Assembly (NCBI RefSeq): GCF_004340205.1
Contig: NZ_SLWB01000006.1
Span: 62,001-126,000 of the forward strand
Direction of reading: 5' to 3'
DNA from: Acetobacteroides hydrogenigenes
Lineage (GTDB): Bacteria > Bacteroidota > Bacteroidia > Bacteroidales > ZOR0009
Length of the DNA: 64,000 nucleotides
A model generated the notes under the pieces. That model worked only from the letters and a program-made list of their open reading frames with translations. It ran no database searches and was not told where the DNA came from. A program made the position numbers and the translations under genes. This document shows, piece by piece, positions 17,276-24,946 of the stretch (position 1 is its first letter; every line of letters starts with the position of its first letter).

Positions 17276-17839
17276 TTACCGATAGGTCTTCCATGTAAAA
17301 TCCAGCGGAATAACTTCTAGGAGGCCGCTCATTCCAGCATAGCACCTTGCGCTAGAATACAGGTAATCCTCCGCGTTAGCAACTAAGCCATTGCGAACAG
17401 GGTTCTGATGAATGTAATTCACTTTTTGCTCGATAAACTTTTGGCTAAACACGTGCTCGGCATGCGATTCGTGCGTCCATATTTGGTAGGTCTGCTTGTT
17501 TTTAAGCTTACCGTGATAGGCAAAAACAACCTTCATCCACTCCCTTCGGCTCTCTTTATCTCCCAGAACGACTTCTAGAAACTTTTTGCTGGTGTAGTTC
17601 TTGAAATCACGCACAAAGCCGCTAAGGTCGTCCTGCTCGCTTTGCGCTAAGAGGTGTACATGGTTCGACATGATGACGTAGGCAAACAGGTTTAACCCCT
17701 TATTCGCCTGGCAGAACTTTATGCTTTCGACTACAATATCGCGGTATACTTGACGCGTAAACAGATCGACCCAACCAACAACCTGAAACGTTAGGTAGTA
17801 GGCGCTATCGTCTTTGCCTATTTTGTAGCCTGTTGACAT
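17276..17839 (-). CDS. REP-associated tyrosine transposase (RAYT, Y1 family)
   Basis: The 187-residue protein carries the HUH motif as SNHVHLL (His60, His62), and VNYIHQNPVRNGLV (around Tyr142) matches the conserved RAYT C-terminal signature. These enzymes cut and rejoin single-stranded REP hairpins and are domesticated relatives of IS200/IS605 transposases. The gene is full length and bracketed by inverted REP-like sequences. Further REP copies lie at 18060-18115, 19330-19356 and 41930-41960, which fits activity in this genome. Confidence 0.88.
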   Translation of the reverse strand: MSTGYKIGKDDSAYYLTFQVVGWVDLFTRQVYRDIVVESIKFCQANKGLNLFAYVIMSNHVHLLAQSEQDDLSGFVRDFKNYTSKKFLEVVLGDKESRREWMKVVFAYHGKLKNKQTYQIWTHESHAEHVFSQKFIEQKVNYIHQNPVRNGLVANAEDYLYSSARCYAGMSGLLEVIPLDFTWKTYR

Positions 17840-17902
17840 AGGCTCGTTTTTATGCCTTAAAATTAGCCGTTTTTTGGCTCGGCTGGTTCTTTAACATCCG
17901 TT

Positions 17903-17960
17903 ATGTAGGCAAAGCCTACAAGGATAGATTCGACTGAGGCGATAGCCTCAGCCGAACAAG
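17903..17960. repeat. right REP-like element of the RAYT unit
   Basis: It contains the inverse of the left element and then a perfect hairpin (CTGAGGC, GATA loop, GCCTCAG) that ends in CCGAACAAGG, the tail shared by other copies in this window. Confidence 0.75.
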
Positions 17961-18125
17961 GTATCGCTAAATCAGTATTGTCATGCAGGACTTGTTCCGG
18001 CATCTAAAACAGAATCCCTGTTAGGCGAAGGCACCTGCCTTCGTCAATTCTATCATTGCAGGCTATAGCCTGCAGAATAGATTCGGCTGAGGCTATCGCC
18101 TCAGTCGAACAAGGCTTTTGCAACA
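17961..18125. repeat. REP array copy
   Basis: A segment beginning TATCGCTAAATCAGTATTG (about 17963) and running through CAGGACTTGTTCCGGCATC is repeated almost exactly at 19231-19340. It ends in a REP hairpin at about 18085-18115 (TGAGGC, TATC loop, GCCTCA). Confidence 0.7.
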
Positions 18126-18203
18126 AAGCCGAAAAGCATAAAGGCAACAACAACTAACATTAACTATTTCATTTTATGCAACTTTAAAAATGATTTCATC
18201 TTT

Positions 18204-18803
18204 TTATAAGAGCTTGACATTAATAGCTGTTAACCCTTTCTTGCCCTCTACAAGATCAAAACTTACGTCGTCGTTTTCTCTTACATCATTAATTAAACCT
18301 GAAGCGTGAACAAAATATTCTTTTCCTGTGCTGGCATCTTTAATAAATCCAAAGCCTTTCGAAACATTAAAGAATTTTACCTTACCTACATGTAAAAGAA
18401 CTTTATCGATTCCTGTGTTCCAAATATATGCTTTTTGGTCCCAAATACTTAAACTGCCCTGATCGCTCAACCGAAGACTTTTTCCACCCTTACTATTTGA
18501 GTTAGATGCCCAAAAAACAACGTTATTTGCTCCATATAAAACTAAATTACCATCTGCCTGGAACACTAATCTATTGGGTGTTTTACCATTTGTTTTAGTA
18601 TTCCAGATTGGTTTGTTGCTTTTATCGTACACAACCAAATTACCATCGCTCTGATACGAAAGTTTGTATTGCTGATTAGCCGATACGAGTACTGTTGTAT
18701 TAGGTTTCCATTCTGTAGGCTTATCTACTTTTGATGGTTGTGCTTTTGCAATAAAGCCGAAAAGCATTACGGCTACCAAAATCATCACTCCTTTTTTTAA
18801 CAT
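18204..18803 (-). CDS. secreted B-type lectin fused to a cold-shock domain
   Basis: From the ATG at 18803 the signal peptide is MLKKGVMILVAVMLFGFIAKAQ. Residues about 28-125 form a bulb-type mannose-binding lectin-like domain with QSDGNLVVYD and QADGNLVLYG, close to the QxDxNxVxY sugar-binding motif. Residues about 135-199 are a complete cold-shock domain: GKVKFFNVSKGFGFI (RNP1) and EYFVHASGL (RNP2). Cold-shock domains bind single-stranded nucleic acid and are normally cytosolic, so one on an exported lectin is surprising. The frame is continuous, without a sign of a recent joint. Confidence 0.8.
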   Translation of the reverse strand: MLKKGVMILVAVMLFGFIAKAQPSKVDKPTEWKPNTTVLVSANQQYKLSYQSDGNLVVYDKSNKPIWNTKTNGKTPNRLVFQADGNLVLYGANNVVFWASNSNSKGGKSLRLSDQGSLSIWDQKAYIWNTGIDKVLLHVGKVKFFNVSKGFGFIKDASTGKEYFVHASGLINDVRENDDVSFDLVEGKKGLTAINVKLL

Positions 18804-19089
18804 GAATAATAAAATAAAATAACACCCTACTCGGTATCGCCCTTTCAGTTTCGCGGTGGCTTTTAAGTTGAAAGCTGTAGCAGCCACTAACAGCTAATTT
18901 GACCCTTCTTATTAAAAAGCTATTCGCACGGATTTGTAGAATTGCCTATCGCCTGTGTGCGTTAGCAAGCATTAGCCATCGTTACCTTTAATGTTGACAT
19001 GTTGTAGTATCAAGTCTGATTCTAAAACTGATGCCCTGTAGATTAAAAAGCCTTCTACCTCCGATGGATTTTCTCCATCAAGCCGCACT

Positions 19090-19356
19090 TTTAAGCCTAA
19101 AAGCAAAATCTAGGTAAAGCTAAGAATTATTTGACGGTTTGGGCAAAAGTTAGTAAGACAAAAAGTGGACAATAGGAAAAAGATACCAGCTTAGGCTGCC
19201 TCGTGCGCTTATTCTATACGCCGAGCTAGGGGGTATCGCTAAATCAGTATTGTCATGCAGGACTTGTTCCGGCATCTAAAACAGAATCCCTGTTAGGCGA
19301 AAGCTCCTGCCTTCGTCAATTCTATCATTGCAGGCTATAGCCTCAGCTCAACAAGG
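19090..19356. repeat. second copy of the 16.4-kb and 18.0-kb repeat segments
   Basis: 19094-19211 matches 16378-16500 (shared core AGACAAAAAGTGGACAATAG), and 19231-19340 matches 17963-18065. The copy ends in the REP tail CTCAACAAGG at 19356, exactly where the truncated cassette gene begins. Confidence 0.7.
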
Positions 19357-19440
19357 AATTTTTTCTGCAAGAACTTGTTTGTTTTTGTCGTCAAGTCCAA
19401 TTTCAGAAAACATTTTTTCAATTGTCTCAATGGTATCCAT
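19348..19440 (-). pseudogene. 5' fragment of a third cassette gene
   Basis: A 30-codon frame begins ATG at 19440 (MDTIETIEKMFSEIGLDDKN...) and is AT-rich like the two cassettes beside it. After about 28 codons it runs into the REP repeat at 19356 and stops. In cassette order it comes directly after the attC-like site, where a next cassette gene should start. The parent gene is not recognised. Confidence 0.5.
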
Positions 19441-19459
19441 AGGTGTCTTTTTTTAATGC

Positions 19460-19592
19460 TTTACAACGGTTGGCGGTATGGACAGTAAGGGATTGCGGGC
19501 GATGTCCTATCAAGTTACACGAAAATTGAAGCGGGCAACAAACCTTCGCATACCACTGAAACCCTTATTGGCTATACCGCGTGTTAGCTGCT
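19460..19592 (-). other. attC-like imperfect palindrome after the ABC-F gene
   Basis: The outer arms pair as GCGGTATGGACAGTAAGGG against the complement of CCCTTATTGGCTATACCGC, with regularly spaced mismatches. The site begins 7 bases beyond the ABC-F stop. Its ends, read on the minus strand, are AGCTAAC and GTTGTAA, which fit the integron core RYYYAAC / GTTRRRY only in part. Size (133 bp) and placement fit an integron attC site. Confidence 0.6.
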
Positions 19593-19598
19593 GTATTT

Positions 19599-21188
19599 TT
19601 ATAAATTAATTGTTCTTTCTATGTTTATTTGCTCTAAAAAAGTTTCATCGTGCGAAATGACAATCAATGTACCCTGATAATCATTGATGGCATTTGTTAG
19701 TATTTCTATGTTATAAATATCCAAATTATTGGTCGGTTCGTCCAAGATTATGATGTCTGGCGATTGATTGTAAATGCTTAAACAACATAACATCAAACGC
19801 ATTCTTTCCCCACCACTTAAAGCATTGCAAGGCTTGTCCCAATCTTCTTTTGGGAACAAAAACCTATTTAGTCTTATTTTTATTTCGTGTTCCTGCAATG
19901 CAAAAGTATTAAATTGCTGTGACTGCTCATAAACTTTTCGGTTGTTATCTATTAACGAATAATCTTGGTCAATATAAACCGATTTGTTTTCTGCAATAAA
20001 GACTGTGCCGATTTGCGGTACAAGATATCCCAAAATCATTTTTATTAAAGTCGTTTTACCAGAACCGTTTGCTCCTTTTACAGATATTCGTTCCCCACTA
20101 ACAATTTGAAAATTCAAATTTTCTCTCCATAAATAGTTTTCGGTTGTGTACCCGAAATTAATACTATTTGCAATAAAAAGATTTTTGCCTCTATGAAGTT
20201 TTGAATTGTCAAATCCAAACTTCATTTGGTTAATTTCAGAAAGGGAAGAACGCAACTTTTGTAATTCAGTTCTGACAATTCCTATTTTTTCTGTGTGAAC
20301 ACCCGCTATTTTAGCAGTACTTAACTCTGCACTGTTTTTCATAGCATTGGAAACTATTTTAGGAAGCCCCGCTTTACCACTACTTTTTTTTGCTCGTGTG
20401 TCCAGTTTTCTTTGACGTTCCAAAGTTTCACGTTGTTTCTCTTTGGCTTTTTTCAAGTCCTTTTCCTTGCTTTGAATATCTTGGTTAAGCGCATTTATTT
20501 CAATTTGTTTTTGTTCCTTATAAAAGTCGTAATCACCACCATAGACTTTAATTCCATTTGAGTTTAATTCGCAAACGGTATCTAAGAGGTTCAGTAATTT
20601 TCTGTCGTGGCTTACGATAACCAAAGTACTTTCTGTAGATTGAATATAATCATACAACAGTTGCCTGCCAAAAATATCCAAATGATTGCTTGGTTCGTCC
20701 AGCAAAACCAACTCATATTGATGGATAGAAATGCCTGCGAGAAAAACTTTTGTCTTCTGTCCTCCACTAAGGGTGTCCATTTTTTGAAACAAGTCTAAAT
20801 TGGATAAATGCCAATAGTTCAGAGCATCTTTACAACGGTCTTCTAGTGTCCAGTCATCATTAAGCAGGTTGAAATTTTCTTCACTTATGTTTCCGTTCAA
20901 AATTTCATTTAAGGCATTTAACTTATTTTCAATCCTTAATGCCTGAGCAATGCTCAAATGGTTAAACTGTCCGCAAATTTGTGGGATATAATACGGTTCC
21001 GCATCAACATTTATTTTACCGCCTGACGGTTCTAATTCTTTAGCAATAATTTTCAACAACGTTGATTTTCCAACTCCGTTGCTACCAATCAAAGCTATTT
21101 TGTCGTGGTTGTTTATCGTTAGGTTGATGTCAGTAAACAGCAAATCTTTATTAGGGTGTGTATATGATACACTATGTAAAGTCAACAT
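19599..21188 (-). CDS. ABC-F family ATPase, candidate ribosome protection protein
   Basis: Starting at the ATG at 21188 (MLTLHSVSYTHP), the 529-residue protein has two ABC domains and no membrane part. The first has GSNGVGKST, LSGGQ and LLDEPSNHLD; the second has GANGSGKTT, LSGGE and ILDEPTNNLD. They are joined by a Lys/Glu-rich linker (about 230-290) that in ABC-F proteins reaches into the ribosome. Some ABC-F proteins displace macrolides, lincosamides, streptogramins or pleuromutilins; others are housekeeping factors. The neighbour is a lincosamide-modifying enzyme, which favours resistance (inference). The DNA is AT-rich compared with flanking genes. Confidence 0.85.
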   Translation of the reverse strand: MLTLHSVSYTHPNKDLLFTDINLTINNHDKIALIGSNGVGKSTLLKIIAKELEPSGGKINVDAEPYYIPQICGQFNHLSIAQALRIENKLNALNEILNGNISEENFNLLNDDWTLEDRCKDALNYWHLSNLDLFQKMDTLSGGQKTKVFLAGISIHQYELVLLDEPSNHLDIFGRQLLYDYIQSTESTLVIVSHDRKLLNLLDTVCELNSNGIKVYGGDYDFYKEQKQIEINALNQDIQSKEKDLKKAKEKQRETLERQRKLDTRAKKSSGKAGLPKIVSNAMKNSAELSTAKIAGVHTEKIGIVRTELQKLRSSLSEINQMKFGFDNSKLHRGKNLFIANSINFGYTTENYLWRENLNFQIVSGERISVKGANGSGKTTLIKMILGYLVPQIGTVFIAENKSVYIDQDYSLIDNNRKVYEQSQQFNTFALQEHEIKIRLNRFLFPKEDWDKPCNALSGGERMRLMLCCLSIYNQSPDIIILDEPTNNLDIYNIEILTNAINDYQGTLIVISHDETFLEQINIERTINL

Positions 21189-21343
21189 AATTTCTTTCTT
21201 TATAAAAAATGAAACACTCACAGCAAAATATTCTACTGTACTTTTTTATCTATATGTGAAAGAAATTATTTTTTCATCCCTACTGACTGTTTAGTTTTAG
21301 ATTTTGCAAATATATAAAATTATGTGGCAGCTTCCTAATATTG

Positions 21344-21479
21344 CAGCTAACGGTTACGCATATGGCCAGTGGCGGTTTGCGGGCTGCATACCTGTCCGCC
21401 AGCACAGAAGCTGATGCGGGCTACAAAGCTTCAAATACCCACTTCCCCCGCCATTGGCTATATGCGATGTTAGCGGTAG
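21344..21479 (-). other. attC-like imperfect palindrome after the lnu-like gene
   Basis: The outer arms pair as CGCATATGGCCAGTGGCGG against the complement of CCGCCATTGGCTATATGCG. The two mismatches lie at the same relative places as in the other site. It begins 5 bases beyond the stop of the nucleotidyltransferase gene. The ends on the minus strand are CGCTAAC and GTTAGCT, which deviate from the integron consensus. The size is 136 bp. Confidence 0.6.
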
Positions 21480-21483
21480 TTTT

Positions 21484-22254
21484 TTATTCAATTCTTTTTA
21501 ATATTTCTTTGAGTTTTAGTCCAACATTTAGTTTGTCAAACAGCTTTTCAGATATTTTCAATGAATTTTGAAAGGCTGTATTTATGTTTTTAGGGTTTAA
21601 ATCAGATGTTGTAAGTATAAATTCTGAATACCAATCTTGGTCAATATCTTTTTCCAAACTTTTCGTCGGGCTTTCCCAATGTTGAGTTTTATTTGTTACT
21701 GTTCTGATGAGCCAAAGTAAGTATTTTTGAACAGTCGTCAAGCTTTGGTGGGCGTGGGCAAATTCTTCTCTTTTGATTAAATTGTTCGTTGTCAGCAAAA
21801 CATTCAGTAATGATTGGCTTAGCCACAAAATATTTTCGTCTGTGGTTCTATCAGGGAATTTTACTTTGATTTGATTTAGCGTTTCCGTTAAAAGTCCGTC
21901 TTTGTCAATTAAATTCATTTGGTCAAAATCACTGAACGCAACAATTCCTTCCCACGATTTAATGATTTTTATTTCGTCTGTTTTTAAAAAATGAAATTCG
22001 CCTCTAATCATATTCTCAAAAATAGCGACTTCACTTCCGTATTCATTAATGAAATATAAAGCGACAGGATAAACTTGGTTTACCCATTCTTCAGCCGAAA
22101 AGTTTTCTTTGGTTTTTAGAAAGATGTAAAATTCGATGTCAGAATATTTGTCGCCTTCATTTTTAGTAAATGAACCGTACATAAAAACTGCGGAAACATT
22201 TTCGTCTTGTTGAGCTATTGATTTGGTTTTGTTAATCATTTGTAACTGTGTCAT
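21484..22254 (-). CDS. lnu: lincosamide nucleotidyltransferase, Lnu(B/F)-like
   Basis: The 256-residue protein has the nucleotidyltransferase motif MYGSFTKNEGDKYSDIEFYI (Gly27, Ser28; metal-binding Asp39 and Glu41). The following NEYGSEVAIFENMIRGEFHFL and an HEPN-like helical C-terminus match the Lnu(B)/Lnu(F) type as I remember those sequences. The enzyme adds AMP to lincosamides and inactivates them. lnu(F)-type genes are known as integron cassettes elsewhere, and this gene has an attC-like site at its 3' end. The DNA is AT-rich. Subtype and spectrum cannot be set from sequence alone. Confidence 0.82.
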   Translation of the reverse strand: MTQLQMINKTKSIAQQDENVSAVFMYGSFTKNEGDKYSDIEFYIFLKTKENFSAEEWVNQVYPVALYFINEYGSEVAIFENMIRGEFHFLKTDEIKIIKSWEGIVAFSDFDQMNLIDKDGLLTETLNQIKVKFPDRTTDENILWLSQSLLNVLLTTNNLIKREEFAHAHQSLTTVQKYLLWLIRTVTNKTQHWESPTKSLEKDIDQDWYSEFILTTSDLNPKNINTAFQNSLKISEKLFDKLNVGLKLKEILKRIE

Positions 22255-22395
22255 TGTTGTAAATTTTAAATTGTTGATAAATACAAATCATCATAACTTT
22301 TGAGAGTAATGATTTATTTCTGTTTTTATTTTTAAACAGTTACTTATAGCTTCATCGGATTGTTTTTTAGTATTTATGTCGTTTTCGTAAAATTA

Positions 22396-22404
22396 CCGCT
22401 AACT
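22396..22404 (-). other. remnant of an upstream attC-like end
   Basis: ACCGCTAAC on the plus strand is the same end found in the site at 21344-21479. Here it joins the 235-bp structured repeat, so the rest of that site is missing. It marks the upstream edge of the cassette block. Confidence 0.4.
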
Positions 22405-22641
22405 TACTTATATATGCACCTCAATCCTCCAAAAGGTGCATATATACACCCAAATCGGTAGGTATTGTACACCTTTTCCGCAAAAGAGGTGCATCTATCC
22501 ATACCGTAAACCCCAGCAACCCCGAAAGGGGCGCACACGAAGCGTTGTTCTACTACAATACTTATCCTAGGTTTACGATTTAAAAATAGATGGGCGAAAT
22601 GTAGCTAAAATATCCTACGGTTGTTCGGTAAAGGTTAAAAA
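22404..22641. repeat. 235-bp structured repeat, copy 1
   Basis: The segment matches 43765-43999 over its whole length. Shared features are a hairpin TGCACCT...AGGTGCA, the exact string ACACCTTTTCCGCAAAAGAG, a CCCCGAAAGGGG hairpin inside an outer CGTAAACC / GGTTTACG pairing, and a TTCGGTAAAGGTTAAAA end. The layout suggests a structured RNA or a non-autonomous mobile element. It lies directly upstream of the cassette block. Confidence 0.75.
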
Positions 22642-22765
22642 GTTGTAGCGTTCTATCGGCAGCTGTAGCCGTAGGATGGGCGGGTAGTACCGTTGTTTGG
22701 TTCAGCTTCATCGTTGGTCTAGCAGGTGGGCAGGGTAGTGCTTTGGGCTATATTTTTACGGCTAC

Positions 22766-22968
22766 GGGTAGGCCTGATACTGCTACGGGCTAGCCCGTAG
22801 CTTCTTGGGGCTAGCCTGTAGCTCCTTCGGGCTAGCCCGTAGCTTCTTGGGGCTAGCCTGTAGCTCCTTCGGGCTGGCCCGTAGCTCCTTCGGGCCGACC
22901 CGTAGCTCCTTCGGGCTGGCCCGTAGCTCCTTGGGGCTGACCCGTAGCTCCTTGGGGCTGACCCGTAG
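22766..22968. repeat. 21-bp tandem repeat array, about 9.7 copies
   Basis: The unit GGGCTAGCCCGTAGCTCCTTC begins exactly every 21 bases from 22787 to 22955, with a degenerate copy at 22766. Variants alternate (TTCTTG/CCTTCG; CTAGCC/CTGGCC/CTGACC). Each unit holds a small palindrome (GGGCTAGCCC). The array sits 49 bases beyond the stop of the LuxR-type gene. Because 21 is a multiple of three, frames stay open on both strands, but these are artefacts. Confidence 0.9.
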
Positions 22969-23017
22969 ACGTAAAAAAAACAGAGCGAAAAACACCCAAC
23001 AACTTGATAGACAACAA

Positions 23018-23794
23018 TTAAATTACTCCAATAAATTCGAGGTATCGTATGGCAAGGTCGGTGCTAACCGTATGCGTTTTGCGGAGAACGCTGCGACGGT
23101 GGTTGTTTACGGTGTTGGAGCTAATGCACAGCATTTCGCCAATACGGGTGCTGCTAAGGCCTTTTTTAACCAGCCGCATTACCTCTATCTCGCGCTCGGT
23201 TAGCTGGTCAGTATCGTTCGAGAGCACTACCCGTCGGGTGTTGATGCTTACAATGCAGGCGCTCTCCGAGGGTTCTTTGCTCAGCTCTTCTTTCAATTCG
23301 TTGCCCCTATCCTCCTCGCTCAGCACTTCGCTTACGGGGAGCAGCTCTAGCATCAGCAGTTGGCTCTGAGTTTCGGTTCCGTTGATGCAGATGCGGTACT
23401 TTAGCTGGGTTCGGTGGTATTTACGGTCGGTGTACCTTATGCGGCATTCGAAAGCGAACGTGTAGCTTTTAATTTCGTCGGGCTTTAGGCCGAGGGCAAA
23501 CTTGTAGGCAAGCTTGCGCGCCGCTACGGTATTCTTTACATCGAGGTCGTGTATCAGCTGCTCGAAGCTGTCGAATGTCATGGAGGACGAAAGCATGGGC
23601 AACAGCTCGTGTTTGGGTGCGTGAATAAGCTCGTAGGTGCTGTTCTGGCTGCAGCAAACGGCAACCATTTGGTCGTCGGTGGTGGCGTTGTGCCGCATCG
23701 CCTCTATGTGGTTAAGGTAGTGCGGCGAGTCGGGCGCGATAAAGGTGCCGTTGTTGGAGGCAAGCTCCTTGCGGTACTGTACTAGCTCTTTCAT
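23018..23794 (-). CDS. LuxR-type HTH transcriptional regulator
   Basis: The 258-residue protein ends in a clear LuxR/GerE helix-turn-helix (LTEREIEVMRLVKKGLSST, then SSNTVNNHRRSVL). The first 170 residues resemble the PAS-like sensor part of Bacteroidota LuxR orphans and have no receiver Asp, so no phosphorelay is implied. It would act as a cytosolic transcription factor sensing an unknown signal. It is a single gene; the upstream divergent gene at 24239 is a possible target. Confidence 0.85.
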   Translation of the reverse strand: MKELVQYRKELASNNGTFIAPDSPHYLNHIEAMRHNATTDDQMVAVCCSQNSTYELIHAPKHELLPMLSSSMTFDSFEQLIHDLDVKNTVAARKLAYKFALGLKPDEIKSYTFAFECRIRYTDRKYHRTQLKYRICINGTETQSQLLMLELLPVSEVLSEEDRGNELKEELSKEPSESACIVSINTRRVVLSNDTDQLTEREIEVMRLVKKGLSSTRIGEMLCISSNTVNNHRRSVLRKTHTVSTDLAIRYLEFIGVI

Positions 23795-24238
23795 CTATAC
23801 TATATTTAGGTTTTTATGTTTTTCTATTTTGCCTACGCGTAGGGCTACCTATCGGCCTACCGTGCTCCACTGCAGCGTAGCTATACTTTCCTTTGGCAAG
23901 GCGAGTAATAGGCGCTTCGCTTGCGCTGTCGTTCTTGACCAACGTCTGCTAATTGAAACCGCTCGCTGCAAGGTTTTCTTCTTTCCCAAACCTTGCAGGA
24001 TATTCCCGATGGCTGGCGTGGTGCTGTGACGCTATTGTATTCGTATGCGGACCAACAGGGCGTCGATCCTTTTCGTACTACTATATTTTTTACGGCCGAA
24101 TATTAGGCAATAAATATTTCTTTAAAAATAGCGAAATATCGCTATTGGAAGCAGCCTTTTTGCCGGATAATTTAGCCGTAGATAGATGATTTTCTATCGT
24201 AAAATGTGTCTTTAATCTCTAACCTTAACATTAACCGT
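23795..24238. other. intergenic region with one hairpin
   Basis: The region separates two divergent genes. A 10-bp stem (CTGCAAGGTT / AACCTTGCAG) lies at 23966-23998. No gene or promoter motif is convincing; frames that cross it are not protein-like. Confidence 0.4.
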
Positions 24239-24946
24239 ATGGGTAACAGTACAAGAATTCCGCGAGGAATAGATGAATATCACGACTACATGGGTGTTAC
24301 ATCGTCGTACCTTACTGCTGGTACACCAACCAGCAATGGTGCACGTTTAGGGTTGCTTCCCGAAGAGATAACCCAATGGGGTGAGTTTGGCTCTCAGACG
24401 GCAGCTCTTTATCTTAAGTACATCGACAAGAAGAACAGCCGTACTACAGCTATAAAGGACGAGCTGCTAAGCGTTATCAACGAAACGGTGGCCTTCGACA
24501 AGAAGTTTCACATCCTCGATCGTATTGCATCATCGCTAAACGCCACCATTTCGGATTTGGCTACGTTTAACATTAAGTCGGGCGTAACGGCAAAAGCAAT
24601 TCGATCAGTACCCCAATCGCCCATCAACGAGCTGGTAACTACAACTATTACACCTGTTGGTGGTGGTTCGGTTAGCATTAAGTGCTACAGTTCTTCGGGT
24701 CAGCGTGCCGGTATTCTCGAACCTGCCGATTCCGTGCAGTACCTTTACATGGTGGGTAGTACGCCTCCCTCTTCGGCTGAAGACGATGGCCTAAAGCTGG
24801 GTATCTCAACTAAAGGGATTTTTACGCTACAAACCGGGCCCGGAAGCTCGGGAAAGAACCTGTACATCTACTTCCGCTGGTACAACAGCAAGCATCCCGA
24901 CATTGCCGGTCCTTGGTGCTCGCTCCAAACCATGCTGATTCTCTAG
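24239..24946 (+). CDS. conserved-looking protein of unknown function
   Basis: From the ATG at 24239 (MGNSTRIPRGIDEYHDYMG) the protein has 235 residues and no signal peptide. The first half is helical and charged. The second half (from about 145) looks like a beta-sandwich with SIKCYSSSGQRAGILEPADS and a tryptophan-rich end. This is a two-part layout, helical then Ig-like, but I cannot name a family. The GTG at 24206 would add 11 residues; the ATG is preferred. It stands alone between repeat-rich regions. Confidence 0.65.
   Translation: MGNSTRIPRGIDEYHDYMGVTSSYLTAGTPTSNGARLGLLPEEITQWGEFGSQTAALYLKYIDKKNSRTTAIKDELLSVINETVAFDKKFHILDRIASSLNATISDLATFNIKSGVTAKAIRSVPQSPINELVTTTITPVGGGSVSIKCYSSSGQRAGILEPADSVQYLYMVGSTPPSSAEDDGLKLGISTKGIFTLQTGPGSSGKNLYIYFRWYNSKHPDIAGPWCSLQTMLIL

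Noticed and set aside
22783-23203. Frames on both strands over the 21-bp array, giving repetitive heptapeptides
   Set aside because: A 21-bp unit without stops keeps frames open by itself; the plus-strand frame runs into the antisense of the LuxR gene.
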